DNA from: Methylobacterium sp. J-090
GTDB lineage: Bacteria; Pseudomonadota; Alphaproteobacteria; Rhizobiales; Beijerinckiaceae
Assembly (NCBI RefSeq): GCF_022829345.1
Contig: NZ_JAKSXV010000034.1
Coordinates: 1-64,000, forward strand
Length of the DNA: 64,000 nucleotides
Direction: 5' to 3'
Both the position numbers and the translations under genes were made by a program. Each line of letters begins with the position of its first letter. The stretch's first letter is position 1. A model generated the notes under the pieces. The model saw only the letters and a list, made by a program, of their open reading frames with translations. It was not told the origin of the DNA and made no database searches. Below are positions 1 through 9,982 of this stretch, in pieces.

Positions 1-15
1 CCTCATCCCGTACCC

Positions 16-118
16 GCGGGTCCCCTCTCCTGGAAGGAGAGGGACAGGGTGAGGTGTGTGACATCTCCGGACAGGTCCCACACCTCACCCCAACCCTCTC
101 CTTCCAGGAGAGGGGGCC
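16..118. repeat. Palindromic repeat block, copy 1
   Basis: This 103-base block is itself a long inverted repeat. Its left half contains CCCTCTCCTGGAAGGAGAGG followed by a GGTGAGGTGTG segment, and its right half is nearly the reverse complement, with CACCTCACCCC then the CTCTCCTTCCAGGAGAGG core, separated by about 25 variable bases. A second copy in the same orientation lies at 649-751. The pair encloses the small DUF559 gene. The arms could form a long hairpin in RNA or single-stranded DNA. Dispersed palindromes of this type are known from Methylobacterium-like genomes; the link to the enclosed gene is inference. Confidence 0.75.
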
Positions 119-195
119 TGTCGCGCTCCACATCGATAGACCTGCGCTTTCTGGGTACGATCGGGCGAGGAAACCGGTACCTGTCGACGGCCGCG

Positions 196-537
196 TTACA
201 GATGGTCACGGAGGTGCATGGCCGCCAGAATGCTTTCGAGAACGCCGTCGAGGTTCTCTCGGATGTCCACGTTGCCGATCCGGATCACCTGAAAGCTGGC
301 GGCCTCGAGAACGTGTGTTCGCTCAGCGTCGCGATCGAGCGCAGCGGGACTGCCGTGAGTGGCCCCATCGACCTCCACGACCAGCTTCGCCGTCAGGCAG
401 ACGAAGTCCACGATGTAACGGTCGATCGGATGCTGTCGGCGGAACTTCCAGCCGTTCAGTCTGGTGCCGCGAAGCGCACGCCACAGCTTGGCTTCCGCAG
501 CAGTCGTGGTGTGCCGGAGGAACGTGGCGCGGCTCAT
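196..537 (-). CDS. DUF559 (Vsr-like) endonuclease-domain protein
   Basis: This 113-residue protein belongs to the DUF559 family, small proteins with a very-short-patch-repair-like PD-(D/E)XK fold. The visible signature is RRQHPIDRYIVDFVC followed by LVVEVDGATH, where the conserved Asp and Glu residues would sit. No biochemical role is established for most members. I place the start at 537 because GGAGGGAGGG lies directly upstream; the longer open frame runs through the repeat block and is not believable as protein. The gene stands alone, pointing away from the efflux operon, and is bracketed by two copies of a palindromic repeat, which suggests the repeats and gene may have arrived together. 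Confidence 0.75.
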   Translation of the reverse strand: MSRATFLRHTTTAAEAKLWRALRGTRLNGWKFRRQHPIDRYIVDFVCLTAKLVVEVDGATHGSPAALDRDAERTHVLEAASFQVIRIGNVDIRENLDGVLESILAAMHLRDHL

Positions 538-648
538 CCCTCCCTCCTGTCCCTGTTCATCTTCGAATCGTGTGCCATGCGAGACAGTATGGCCGTGAAA
601 CCAACTCCCGTCTGGGACACTGAGGTCTTTCCAAACTGCGCGGGCGGC

Positions 649-751
649 GCGGGTCCCCTCTCCTGGAAGGAGAGGGACAGGGTGAGGTGTGCGAACTTTC
701 CGAATGGGTCCCACACCTCACCCCAACCCTCTCCTTCCAGGAGAGGGGGCC
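649..751. repeat. Palindromic repeat block, copy 2
   Basis: This is the second 103-base copy of the block at 16-118, nearly identical in both arms and differing mainly in the central spacer (CGAACTTTCCGAATGG here). It ends about 45 bases before the efflux permease start, so the hairpin would lie in the leader of that gene's transcript and could influence it. The orientation is the same as copy 1. Confidence 0.75.
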
Positions 752-797
752 GGTTGCGCTCCACGCCGGTACGCAGAGGCATTCGGGGAGGTGTCGC

Positions 798-3700
798 GTG
801 AACGTCTCCGCCCCGTTCATCCGCCGGCCCATCGCGACGATCCTGCTCACCCTAGGCGTGCTGCTCGCCGGGATGTTCGCGTTCCTGAAGCTGCCCGTGG
901 CACCCCTGCCGCAGGTGGATTTCCCCGTCATTCTCGTCCAGGCGACGATGCCCGGCGCCTCGCCCGAGACCATGGCCACCACCGTCGCCGCGCCCCTGGA
1001 GCGGCGTCTCGGCGCCATCGCCGACGTCAACGAGATGACGTCCACGAGCTCCACCGGTTCGGTCCGGATCATCCTGCTGTTCGGCCTGAATCGGAACATC
1101 GACGGGGCGGCCCGCGACGTCCAGGCGGCCATCAACGCGGCGCGGGCCGACCTGCCGACGGCGCTCCGCCAGAACCCGACCTACCGCAAGTTCAATCCGG
1201 CCGATTCGCCGATCCTGATCCTGGCGCTGACCTCGAACACCCTGTCGCCGGGCCAGCTCTACGATTCCGCCGCCACGGTGGTGCAGCAGAAGATGTCCCA
1301 GCTGCCCGGGGTCGGCAACGTCGACATCGGCGGCTCGTCGCTCCCGGCCGTGCGGGTCGAGCTCGATCCCACCGCCCTGTTCAACTACGGCATCGGCCTC
1401 GAGGGCATCCGCGCGGCCCTGGCCTCCGCCAACGCGAACTCGCCCAAGGGCGCCATCGAGACCGAGACCCGCCGCTACCAGCTCTACGCCAACGACCAGG
1501 GCCGGGTGGCGGCGGATTATCGCGACATCGTCGTGGCCTATCGCAACGGCGCGGCCGTACGCCTCACCGATGTCGGCAAGGTCGTGGATTCGGTGGAGGA
1601 CAAGCGCAACCTCGGCCTCGTCAACGGCAAGCCCGGGGTGATCCTGTTCATCTACAAGCAGCCCGGCTCCAACGTCGTCGACACCATCGACGGCCTGAAG
1701 AAGGCGATCCCCCAGGTCCAGGCGGCGCTCCCGGGCGACATCGACCTCATGGTGACGGGCGACCGCAGCGCCACCATCCGCGCCTCGCTCGCCGAGACCG
1801 AGCACACCCTGCTCATCGCGGTCGGGCTGGTGATCCTCGTGGTGTTCATCTTCCTGCGCTCGGGCCGCGCGACGCTGATCCCGGCGGTGGCCGTGCCGAT
1901 CTCCATCGTCGGCACCTTCTCGGCGATGTACCTGCTCGACTACAGCCTCAACATCCTCTCCCTCATGGCGCTCATCATCGCCACGGGCTTCGTCGTCGAC
2001 GACGCCATCGTGGTCCTGGAGAACATCCAGCGCCACATCGAGCAGGGCCGGACGCGGGTCGAGGCGGCCCTGCTCGGCGCCCGCGAGGTCGGCTTCACCG
2101 TCATCTCCATGAGCCTGTCGCTGGTGGCAGTGTTCCTGCCGATCCTGCTCATGGGCGGCATCGTCGGGCGCCTGTTCCAGGAATTCGCCGTCACCCTGTC
2201 GCTGGCGATCCTCATCTCCCTGGTGCTGTCGCTCACCACCACGCCGATGATGTGCGCGCTGCTCCTCAAGCCCGAAGCGCACGACCCGTCGCGCCGGCCG
2301 AACGTTTTTCTGCGCGGCCTCGAGGCCGGCTTCGACGCGATGCTCGCCGGCTACGAACGCACCCTGCGGGTGGCGCTCCGCCACCGCCGCCTCGTGGCGC
2401 TGAGCCTGCTGGCGACGGTGGGCCTCAACGTCTACCTCTACGTCATCGTGCCGAAGGGCTTCTTTCCCGAGCAGGACACGGGCCAGATGATGGGCGGCAT
2501 CCAGGCCGACCAGCGCATCTCGTTCCAGGCGATGAAGCAGAAGCTCGAACAGGCCACCGCCATCGTGCAGGCCGACCCGGCGGTGGACAGCGTCGTCGGC
2601 TTCACCGGCGGGCGCGGCACCAACTCGGCCAACGTCTTCGTCGGCCTCAAACCCAAGGCCCAGCGCGATCCCATCGAGCAGGTGATGGTGCGCCTGCGCC
2701 CCAAGCTCGCCCAGGTGGCCGGCGCCCGGCTCTACCTGTTCCCGCGCCAGGACCTGCGCATGGGCGGGCGCCAAAGCTTCGCCACCTATCAGTACACCCT
2801 CCAGGGCGACACCTCGGAGGAGCTCTACGCGGCGGCCCCGAAGCTGCTCCAGGCCCTGCAGAAGGACCCGATCTTCGCCGACGTCACCTCGGACCAGCAG
2901 GAGGGCGGCCTCGAGAGCCGCCTCGTCATCGACCGGGCCACCGCCTTCCGCTACGGCCTGACCCCGGACAAGATCGACAACACCCTCTACGACGCCTTCG
3001 GCCAGCGTCAGGTCTCGACCATCTACAACCCGCTCAACCAGTACCACGTCGTCATGGAGGTGGCCCCGCGCTACCTTCAGAGCCCCGACACCCTGAAGAC
3101 GCTCTACGTCTCGACCTCGGGCGGCAAGGCGCGGGGCTCGGCCACCACCAACGCGGTGGCCGGCACCGTGGCGGCCGGCGGCACCGTCAACACCAACGCG
3201 GCCGGCAATGTCGGGGCGGCGACGGACGCCTCCGCCACGGCCTCCTCCATCGCGGGCGATTCCGCCCGGAACGCCGCCGCCAACGCCATCGCGGGCGGCA
3301 AGGGCGGCGCCTCGTCGAGCGCGCCCGTGTCCTCCGCCAAGGAGACGATGATCCCGCTCTCGGCCTTCGCCCATCTCGAGACCGGCAACGCCCCCGTGCA
3401 GGTGAGCCACCAGGGCCTGTTCGTCGCGACGACCATCTCGTTCAACCTGGCGCCGGGCAAGAGCCTGTCGGACGCGACCCGCGCCATCGAGCAGACCATG
3501 ACGGAGCTGCGCCTACCCGCCACCATCCACGGCGAGTTCGCCGGCGGCGCCAAGAGCTTCCAGGAATCCTCGTCGCGCCAGCCCCTGCTGATCCTCGCCG
3601 CCCTCGTCGCCGTCTACACGATCCTCGGAATCCTCTACGAGAGCTTCATCCACCCGCTGACGATCCTCTCGACGCTGCCGTCGGCCGGCATCGGCGCACT

Positions 3701-4118
3701 GCTGGCCCTGCTGGTCTCCGGCACCGAGTTCACCGTCATCGCCCTGATCGCGGTGTTCCTCCTCATCGGCATCGTGAAGAAGAACGCCATCATGATGATC
3801 GACTTCGCCCTCGACGCGGAGCGGACGCGCGGCCTGAAACCCGGGGATGCGATCTTCGAGGCCTGCCTCTTGCGCTTCCGCCCGATCATGATGACAACGC
3901 TCGCCGCCATGCTCGGCGCGCTTCCCCTCATCCTCGCGGGCGGGGAGGGCTCCGAGCTGCGCCGCCCCCTCGGCATCGCCATCGTCGGCGGCCTCATCGT
4001 GAGCCAGATCCTGACCCTCTACACCACCCCCGTCGTCTACCTGTACCTCGACCGCCTGCGCCGGCGCGGACCCGCGCTCGGCGCGGTTCCTGGCGCGGTT
4101 CCCGGCGCGGCCGAATGA
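798..4118 (+). CDS. RND multidrug efflux permease (HAE1 family)
   Basis: This inner-membrane proton-driven pump of about 1,106 residues exports hydrophobic compounds in a tripartite complex with a periplasmic adaptor and an outer-membrane channel. The N-terminus [15 protein letters not shown], the segment [17 protein letters not shown] with the proton-relay Asp pair in TM4, and the C-terminal [12 protein letters not shown] block are characteristic, and the closest style is the MdtB/MdtC/MuxB branch. I use the GTG at 798, preceded by GGGGAG; longer frames read through the palindromic repeat. The outer-membrane factor follows with an ATGA overlap. No adaptor gene is visible; it may lie left of the window. 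Residues about 772-850 are an Ala/Gly/Thr/Ser-rich, low-complexity insertion in the second periplasmic region, unusual for the family. Confidence 0.93.
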   Translation: MNVSAPFIRRPIATILLTLGVLLAGMFAFLKLPVAPLPQVDFPVILVQATMPGASPETMATTVAAPLERRLGAIADVNEMTSTSSTGSVRIILLFGLNRNIDGAARDVQAAINAARADLPTALRQNPTYRKFNPADSPILILALTSNTLSPGQLYDSAATVVQQKMSQLPGVGNVDIGGSSLPAVRVELDPTALFNYGIGLEGIRAALASANANSPKGAIETETRRYQLYANDQGRVAADYRDIVVAYRNGAAVRLTDVGKVVDSVEDKRNLGLVNGKPGVILFIYKQPGSNVVDTIDGLKKAIPQVQAALPGDIDLMVTGDRSATIRASLAETEHTLLIAVGLVILVVFIFLRSGRATLIPAVAVPISIVGTFSAMYLLDYSLNILSLMALIIATGFVVDDAIVVLENIQRHIEQGRTRVEAALLGAREVGFTVISMSLSLVAVFLPILLMGGIVGRLFQEFAVTLSLAILISLVLSLTTTPMMCALLLKPEAHDPSRRPNVFLRGLEAGFDAMLAGYERTLRVALRHRRLVALSLLATVGLNVYLYVIVPKGFFPEQDTGQMMGGIQADQRISFQAMKQKLEQATAIVQADPAVDSVVGFTGGRGTNSANVFVGLKPKAQRDPIEQVMVRLRPKLAQVAGARLYLFPRQDLRMGGRQSFATYQYTLQGDTSEELYAAAPKLLQALQKDPIFADVTSDQQEGGLESRLVIDRATAFRYGLTPDKIDNTLYDAFGQRQVSTIYNPLNQYHVVMEVAPRYLQSPDTLKTLYVSTSGGKARGSATTNAVAGTVAAGGTVNTNAAGNVGAATDASATASSIAGDSARNAAANAIAGGKGGASSSAPVSSAKETMIPLSAFAHLETGNAPVQVSHQGLFVATTISFNLAPGKSLSDATRAIEQTMTELRLPATIHGEFAGGAKSFQESSSRQPLLILAALVAVYTILGILYESFIHPLTILSTLPSAGIGALLALLVSGTEFTVIALIAVFLLIGIVKKNAIMMIDFALDAERTRGLKPGDAIFEACLLRFRPIMMTTLAAMLGALPLILAGGEGSELRRPLGIAIVGGLIVSQILTLYTTPVVYLYLDRLRRRGPALGAVPGAVPGAAE

Positions 4119-5674
4119 GCGTGGTGGGTTTCGTGGATCGTCGCGCGCAGGAAAACCCTCCCCCGCAGGGGGGGGGAGGGAAGGGTGCGTCGCGCCTCAC
4201 GGCCCTGCTACTCCTCGCCGGCACCGTCTCCGGCTGCATGGTCGGGCCCGACTATTCGCGTCCCTCCGTCGAGACGCCGCTCGCCTTCAAGGAAGGCGGC
4301 GCCCGCGAGGATTCCGCCGCTTACGTGGCGAGCCGGAAGGGTTGGCGCCCGGCCGCCCCCAACGACGGGGCCGAGCGCGGCGACTGGTGGCGGGTGTTCA
4401 AGGACCCCGCCCTCGACCGCCTGATCCGCCTCGTCGACGTCGACAACCAGAGCCTGCGCGCCCAGGTCGCCGCCTACGAGCAGGCGCGCGGCTTCGTCGC
4501 CCAGGCCCGCGCCGCCCTGTTCCCCACGGTGATCGGCGCGCCGAACATCACCCGCTCGCGGGTCGGCGGCTCCGAGCGCACCACCATCTCGCTCCAGGGC
4601 CAGGCGAGCTGGGAGCTCGACCTGTTCGGCCGCATCCGGCGCAACCTCGAGAGCGAGGTCGCCACCGCCCAGGCCAGCGCCGCCGACCTCGCCCTGGTGC
4701 GCCTCACCATCCAGTCGGAGGTGGCGAACAACTACCTGAGCCTGCGCTACCAGGATTCGCTCCAGCGGGTGTTCGACGAGAACATCGCCGGGTTCAAGAA
4801 GAGCCTCGCCATCACCGAGAACCAGTACTCGGCCGGCGTCGCCGCCCGCTCCGACGTGATTACCGCCCAGACCCTGCTGCAGACGACGCAGGCCCAGGCC
4901 ATCGCCATCGGCCTGCAGCGGGCGATCTTCGAGCACGCGCTCGCCACCCTCGTCGGGCGCCCGCCCTCCGAGCTGTCCCTACCCGTCGGACCGCTCGCCG
5001 TGCGGCCGCCCGCCGTGCCCGTGGGCATTCCCTCCGCCCTGCTGGAGCGCCGCCCCGACGTCGCCCAGGCCGAGCGCACCGTGCAGGCCCAGAGCGAACT
5101 CATCGGGGTCGCGGTGGCGGCGTTCTACCCCACACTCACCCTCTCGGCCTCGGGCGGCATCTCGGGACTGACCTCCAACGGCGTGTTCTCGGCGGCCAAT
5201 CAGGTCTGGTCCGTGGCGGCCGCCGGCTCGGAGGTGTTCTACGACGGCGGCGCCCGCGCGGCGGCCCTGCGCATCACCCGCGCGGCCTACGAGGCGGCGG
5301 TTGCGAACTATCGCCAGACCGTGCTGACCGCCTTCGGAGAAATCGAGAACGGGCTGTCCGGGGTCCGCATCCTCGCCCGCCAGCAGGCGGCGCAGGACGA
5401 GGCCGTGGCCTCCGCCCGGCGCGGCGTCGAGATCACCCTCAATGAGTACCGGGCCGGCACCCAGAACTACACCACCGTGGTCACGGCCCAGTCGATCGCC
5501 CTCAACAACGAGATCAACGCCCTCCAGATCCGCCTCAACCGCTTCACCACCGCCGTGGCCCTGATCCGGGCGCTCGGCGGCGGCTGGGACGTGCGCAGCC
5601 TGCCGACCGGCGACGCGCTCAAGGGCACGCGGTTGCCCATCGATTCCGGGCAGGCTGTGCGGACCGACGAGTGA
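4115..5674 (+). CDS. RND outer-membrane factor lipoprotein (OprM/NodT family)
   Basis: This 519-residue protein would form the trimeric outer-membrane channel of the efflux system encoded just upstream. After a hydrophobic stretch there is a lipobox (TVSGC) and then MVGPDYSRP, the classic beginning of mature OprM-type lipoproteins; the two repeated OEP halves follow, with [13 protein letters not shown] and [10 protein letters not shown] as family signatures. The start at 4115 overlaps the permease stop as ATGA, indicating translational coupling. The leader before the signal peptide is odd: it is encoded partly by a palindrome with nine consecutive G residues, and no in-frame ATG, GTG or TTG lies between it and the lipobox, so the reading frame depends on that tract. 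Confidence 0.92.
   Translation: MSVVGFVDRRAQENPPPQGGGGKGASRLTALLLLAGTVSGCMVGPDYSRPSVETPLAFKEGGAREDSAAYVASRKGWRPAAPNDGAERGDWWRVFKDPALDRLIRLVDVDNQSLRAQVAAYEQARGFVAQARAALFPTVIGAPNITRSRVGGSERTTISLQGQASWELDLFGRIRRNLESEVATAQASAADLALVRLTIQSEVANNYLSLRYQDSLQRVFDENIAGFKKSLAITENQYSAGVAARSDVITAQTLLQTTQAQAIAIGLQRAIFEHALATLVGRPPSELSLPVGPLAVRPPAVPVGIPSALLERRPDVAQAERTVQAQSELIGVAVAAFYPTLTLSASGGISGLTSNGVFSAANQVWSVAAAGSEVFYDGGARAAALRITRAAYEAAVANYRQTVLTAFGEIENGLSGVRILARQQAAQDEAVASARRGVEITLNEYRAGTQNYTTVVTAQSIALNNEINALQIRLNRFTTAVALIRALGGGWDVRSLPTGDALKGTRLPIDSGQAVRTDE
4156..4180. repeat. C/G palindrome with 9-G tract inside a signal-peptide leader
   Basis: CCCTCCCCC and GGGGGGGAGGG flank a GCAG centre, making a near-perfect palindrome with a run of nine G residues. 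It encodes the [10 protein letters not shown] segment before the lipoprotein signal peptide of the outer-membrane factor. Mononucleotide tracts of this length are prone to slippage, and a change of one base would put the downstream gene out of frame with its only upstream ATG. Confidence 0.7.
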
Positions 5675-5860
5675 GCGGGGGATCGCTCCTCGCGAGACCT
5701 GTGTTCCTACCCGTAGTGAGCGGCAGCGTTCGACCCGACCACGTCGTGTGAAACGGATCGAGGTGAACTCAAGAGCGGTCGTTTTGCCAGCCAATGCAGC
5801 ATACGCTCAAAGCTCAGCAGAAGAAATTCTCAGCTTTTCGAGCAGATATGATCGATCAGA

Positions 5861-5894
5861 TGGCCGCTCAGAGCTACCGAATGCACTGAGCGGC
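5861..5894 (-). terminator. Hairpin downstream of katE
   Basis: GGCCGCTCAG at 5861-5870 and CTGAGCGGCC at 5885-5894 form a perfect 10-bp stem with a 14-base loop. It begins 18 bases past the catalase stop in the direction of transcription. There is no clear U-tract on the minus strand, so it may be a transcript-end stabiliser or weak terminator rather than a strong intrinsic terminator. The remaining bases between 5675 and 5860 show no gene. Confidence 0.45.
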
Positions 5895-5912
5895 CAAGCC
5901 GTTTCAGGACGC

Positions 5913-8000
5913 TCAGGCGAGTGTACGAACCTTGGGCTCCCGGTCCCAGTAGCGCTTCTTGGCCGCATCGACGAAGTCGGCGAGGTCCGTCACGCCCTCA
6001 TCGGGCTCGACGCCGGCCTTGTCGAGCAACGGCTTCGCGGCGGCGTTCGCCCCGATCGCCTTCAGGTGGCCGAACGCGTCCATGACCCACTGAACCGCCG
6101 CGCCCTCCCGGACGAGCTTGGCTGTCGCCTCCCCGGACAGAACGACCGCGCAGGCATCGACCGTGACCGAGGGCTGGCCGAACAGCTGCTTGTCCGCCTT
6201 CACCGTCGATCCATCCGACAGGGGCACGGCGCCGACCTTGGGCGCGATGGTCATCGGATGACCGCCCGCCGCCGCGATGGCGGCCTTGAGCGTATTGAGC
6301 GCCTCGGCGTCCGTGCCGTCGGCGATCAGGATGCCGACCGTGCGGCCCTCCAGGGTGTGCTTCTCGAGGGGACCTCGAATGATGCGCAGAGCGGGGGAGG
6401 GTTTCATGTCGAGAACGGGGGCCGCGGTGGGTGAGGCTGCGGGGAGGGCCATGGCCAGACCGTCCGCGACACGCCGCGCCAGATCCTCGTCGACATTGCG
6501 CAGGTTCGCCAGCATCGCCGTGCGCACATGCTCCAGAGAGACCTTGCTGAGCTCGAACACGAAGGCGGACGCGATATGCGCCTGCTCGGCGGGGTCCACC
6601 GAACGGAAGAACAGACGCGCCTGGCTGTAATGGTCGGCGAAGCTTTCCGGCCGGACCCGGAGCTTCTGGGCGTGCTCCTCCGATGGGAATGTCTTGTAGC
6701 CGCCCGAGGCATCCTCGCGTGCGCCGCCCACCTCGCCCACCTTGGCGAGACTGTTCGGCTCGTAGTTGGCACGACCCTTCGGCACCGCCATCTGCATGTG
6801 CCCGTCACGCTGTTGATTCATGAACGGGCAGCCCGCAGCCTCTGCACGTCCCTTCGCGGCGTTGATCGGCAATTGGTGGAAGTTGACCGAGCCGAGACGC
6901 GAGAGCTGCGTGTCGGTGTAGCTGAACAACCGGCCCTGAAGCAGCGGGTCATTCGAGAAGCCGATCCCCGGCACCACGTGGCTGGGCACGAACGCCGCTT
7001 GTTCGGTCTCGGCAAAATAGTTGTCGGGATAACGGTCGAGGACCATCTTGCCGACGATCCGGACGGGCAATGTTTCCTCGGGGATGATCTTGGTTGCGTC
7101 CAGCACGTCGTAGGGCTGATTATTCGCGAACTCCTCATCGAAGAGCTGCACACCGAGTTCCCATTCGGGATAGTTGCCGCGCTCGATGCGCTCGAACAGG
7201 TCGCGCCGCTGGAAATCCGGGTCGGCCCCCGCGATCTTAACCGTTTCATCCCAGATCGTCGAAGCCAGTCCCGCCTTCGGCTTCCAGTGGAACTTCACGA
7301 AGGTGCTCTTGCCCTCCTTGTTGATGAAACGGAAAGTGTGAACGCCGAACCCTTCCATGTTCGCGAAGGTCCGCGGCAGAGTCCGGTCCGACATCACCCA
7401 CAGGATCATGTGCGTGGATTCGGGCATCAGGCTGATGAAGTCCCAGAAGGTGTCGTGCGCGGTCGCGGCCTGGGGATAGCCGCGGTCGGCCTCCATCTTG
7501 GCGGCATGGATCAAGTCGGGGAACTTGATGGCATCCTGAATGAAGAAGACGGGAATGTTGTTGCCGACAAGGTCCCAGTTCCCCTGCCGTGTGTAGAACT
7601 TGACTGCGAAGCCGCGCACATCGCGCGGGGTGTCGATCGATCCGGCACCGCCCGCCACCGTCGAGAAGCGCACGAACACATCGGTGCGCTGGCCCTTCTT
7701 CTGGAACAGGTCGGCGACGGTGATGTCGGCGAGGCTCTCCGTGCATTCGAAATAGCCATGGGCCGCCGAGCCGCGGGCATGGACGATGCGCTCCGGAATG
7801 CGCTCATGGTCGAAATGGTTGATCTTCTCCCGGTAGACCTCGTCCTCGAGCAGGACGGGTCCGCGGGGACCTGCCTTTAACTGATTCTGATTGTCGCTGA
7901 TGGGCGTGCCGTGGTTCGTGGTGAGAACCGGATAATCATCGTCTGCGATCTGATGCGTCTCGCCACCGCGGACGGCGTTCGGCGGGGTGTGATCGGTCAT
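5913..8000 (-). CDS. katE: Monofunctional catalase, large-subunit type (KatE/HPII)
   Basis: This haem enzyme dismutates hydrogen peroxide to water and oxygen. At 695 residues it is the large-subunit clade: a catalase core of about 500 residues, then a flavodoxin-like (DJ-1/PfpI, class I amidotransferase-like) C-terminal domain around residues 530-690, seen as [20 protein letters not shown]. The distal catalytic His is in [13 protein letters not shown] (about residue 74), the distal Asn in [12 protein letters not shown] (about 147), and the haem-ligand Tyr in [14 protein letters not shown]. The start at 8000 is preceded by a GAGGG-type ribosome site. It is monocistronic, with a hairpin beyond its stop. 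Confidence 0.95.
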   Translation of the reverse strand: MTDHTPPNAVRGGETHQIADDDYPVLTTNHGTPISDNQNQLKAGPRGPVLLEDEVYREKINHFDHERIPERIVHARGSAAHGYFECTESLADITVADLFQKKGQRTDVFVRFSTVAGGAGSIDTPRDVRGFAVKFYTRQGNWDLVGNNIPVFFIQDAIKFPDLIHAAKMEADRGYPQAATAHDTFWDFISLMPESTHMILWVMSDRTLPRTFANMEGFGVHTFRFINKEGKSTFVKFHWKPKAGLASTIWDETVKIAGADPDFQRRDLFERIERGNYPEWELGVQLFDEEFANNQPYDVLDATKIIPEETLPVRIVGKMVLDRYPDNYFAETEQAAFVPSHVVPGIGFSNDPLLQGRLFSYTDTQLSRLGSVNFHQLPINAAKGRAEAAGCPFMNQQRDGHMQMAVPKGRANYEPNSLAKVGEVGGAREDASGGYKTFPSEEHAQKLRVRPESFADHYSQARLFFRSVDPAEQAHIASAFVFELSKVSLEHVRTAMLANLRNVDEDLARRVADGLAMALPAASPTAAPVLDMKPSPALRIIRGPLEKHTLEGRTVGILIADGTDAEALNTLKAAIAAAGGHPMTIAPKVGAVPLSDGSTVKADKQLFGQPSVTVDACAVVLSGEATAKLVREGAAVQWVMDAFGHLKAIGANAAAKPLLDKAGVEPDEGVTDLADFVDAAKKRYWDREPKVRTLA

Positions 8001-8455
8001 GGGAGCCCTCGTTGTCTGAGGCTCTCAACGGATTGCCGAAGGGCAAGTTGCAGGCGCGTCGATACACGATTTGACCAGCGCGCCGCACCAGCGTGATCCG
8101 CGACCGGCCTGAGGCCATTCGCGTCGCTCAGTCGTCCTCCGTCACAGGCCAGTTCCTCCGGGCGCCGGTCCGCATTCTCCCCCGGCTCGCACGGCCCAGT
8201 CCCGCGTCGAAGGGCGGCTTTTCCAATCTGCTGCTCCAGACCAGACCGTCGCAGAACCACCCCTTACAGCCATTCGCGTGAAAGGCCGACGATGAGGGTG
8301 AGCACCGACACGAGGCCGCAAGCCGCCCCGGCCGGTGCGAACCCCTGTGTGACCCACCGCACGCCCATCCCGGAACGCGCTGCACTGCGGCAGGTTGATG
8401 TGCGATTCCGTGCGCCGGGCCGTGCGGGAGCCGACCCCCCCGGGAGACAGTCGCC
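8001..8455. other. Intergenic region between divergent katE and zwf
   Basis: These 455 bases separate the divergent starts of katE and zwf and must hold both promoters. I see no convincing gene, repeat or recognisable operator. Short open frames here lack ribosome sites and family resemblance. Confidence 0.5.
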
Positions 8456-9982
8456 ATGAGCACCGAAGCCGCACACGACACGCCGCCGCCGAGCGACAGC
8501 CCGACCGCACCGCCCTGCACCGTCGTGATCTTCGGCGCCTCGGGCGACCTGACCAAGCGCCTGCTGATGCCGGCCCTGTACAACCTCTCGGCGGGCAGGC
8601 TCCTCTCCGACGACTTCAAGGTCGTCGGCGTCGATCACAACGAGAACACCGACGACGGCTGGCGCGACGCGCTTTCCGCGACCATGCAGTCCTTCACCAC
8701 GGACCGCACCTCGGAGTTCCACCCCGACCATATCGACGCGACCGCCTGGGGCTTCGTGCGCGATCGGCTCCACTTCCGGCACGGCGACTTTTCGGATGCC
8801 GCGACCTTCCGGGATCTCGCCGGGGCGCTCACCGGCAACGTGGTGTTCTACCTCGCCGTCTCGGCCCGATTCTTCGGCCCCATCGTCGAGCAACTCGGGG
8901 CGGCCGGATTGTTGAAGCAGACCGACGGCGCGTTCCGGCGGGTGGTGGTGGAAAAACCCTTCGGCAGCGACCTGGCGTCGGCGAAAGCGCTCAACGCGAC
9001 GCTGCTCGCCCAGGGCGACGAGAACCAGTTCTTCCGCATCGACCACTTCCTCGGCAAGGAGACGGTGCAGAGCATCCTGGCCCTGCGCTTCGCCAACGGC
9101 CTGCTCGAGCCGGTCTGGCGCGCCGAGCACGTGGCCGCCGTCGAGATCACCGCCGCCGAGACCATCGGCGTCGAGGAACGCGGCGCGTTCTACGAGCCGA
9201 CGGGGGCGCTGCGCGACATGGTGCCCAACCACCTGTTCCAGTTGCTGTGCATGGTCGCCATGGAGGCGCCCGACAGCCTCGCGGCGGAAGCGATCCGCGA
9301 TGCCAAGAGCCGGCTGCTGACGGCGATCCGGCCGATCGCCCCCGGGGACGCCGTGCGCGGCCAGTACACGGCCGGGACCGAACTCGGCAAAGCCGTCATC
9401 GGCTACCGCGACGAGCCCAATGTGGCGGAGGACTCCCGCACCGAGACCTACGTCGCCCTGAAACTCACCATCGACACCCCGCGCTGGGCGGGCGTGCCGT
9501 TCTACCTGCGCACGGGCAAGCGCATGACCGACCGGGCCACCGAGATCGCCATCCATTTCCGGGCTCCGGCGCACTCTCCGTTCGCCGCCGCGTCCGGGAT
9601 GGAGCCCGATACCCTCCGCCTGCGCATCGACCCCGAGCAGGGCATGAGCATCGGCCTCAACGCCAAGCGGCCGGGACCCGAGATGCACCTGGGCCGCGTG
9701 GTCGCCACCTTCGATTACGGCGACTTCTTCCACGAGAGCCCGAGCGTCGGCTACGAGACCTTGCTGTACGATTGCATGACCGGGGACGCGACCCTGTTCC
9801 AGCGCGCCGACGGCATCGAGGCCGCCTGGACGGCCGTCGAGCCCCTGCTCGCGGCGTGGCGGGCGGCGCCCGTCGCGTTCTATGCCGCCGGCAGCGACGG
9901 GCCGGACGAGGCTGCGGCCCTGCTCGCCCGCGACGGCAATGCCTGGCTACCGCTCGGCCGCGGTGGCGCGGGGCATGGTTGA
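8456..9982 (+). CDS. zwf: Glucose-6-phosphate 1-dehydrogenase
   Basis: The enzyme oxidises glucose-6-phosphate to 6-phosphogluconolactone with reduction of NADP+ or NAD+, feeding the Entner-Doudoroff and pentose-phosphate routes in the cytoplasm. The N-terminal nucleotide-binding motif VIFGASGDLTKRLL, the segment VVVEKPFGSDL, and the active-site signature RIDHFLGKETVQ (about residue 195, with the catalytic His) are all present. The length of 508 residues is normal for the family. GGGAG precedes the ATG at 8456. It stands alone rather than with pgl/edd, and its last 36 bases overlap the 3' end of a convergent nuclease gene. Confidence 0.96.
   Translation: MSTEAAHDTPPPSDSPTAPPCTVVIFGASGDLTKRLLMPALYNLSAGRLLSDDFKVVGVDHNENTDDGWRDALSATMQSFTTDRTSEFHPDHIDATAWGFVRDRLHFRHGDFSDAATFRDLAGALTGNVVFYLAVSARFFGPIVEQLGAAGLLKQTDGAFRRVVVEKPFGSDLASAKALNATLLAQGDENQFFRIDHFLGKETVQSILALRFANGLLEPVWRAEHVAAVEITAAETIGVEERGAFYEPTGALRDMVPNHLFQLLCMVAMEAPDSLAAEAIRDAKSRLLTAIRPIAPGDAVRGQYTAGTELGKAVIGYRDEPNVAEDSRTETYVALKLTIDTPRWAGVPFYLRTGKRMTDRATEIAIHFRAPAHSPFAAASGMEPDTLRLRIDPEQGMSIGLNAKRPGPEMHLGRVVATFDYGDFFHESPSVGYETLLYDCMTGDATLFQRADGIEAAWTAVEPLLAAWRAAPVAFYAAGSDGPDEAAALLARDGNAWLPLGRGGAGHG

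Noticed and set aside
852..3410. 852-residue open frame on the minus strand
   Set aside because: It is the antisense shadow of the RND permease: composition rich in Arg, Gly, His and Asp, no family, and the plus strand has clear RND motifs.
4185..4424. GTG at 4185 as alternative start of the outer-membrane factor
   Set aside because: It is out of frame with the lipobox and mature protein.
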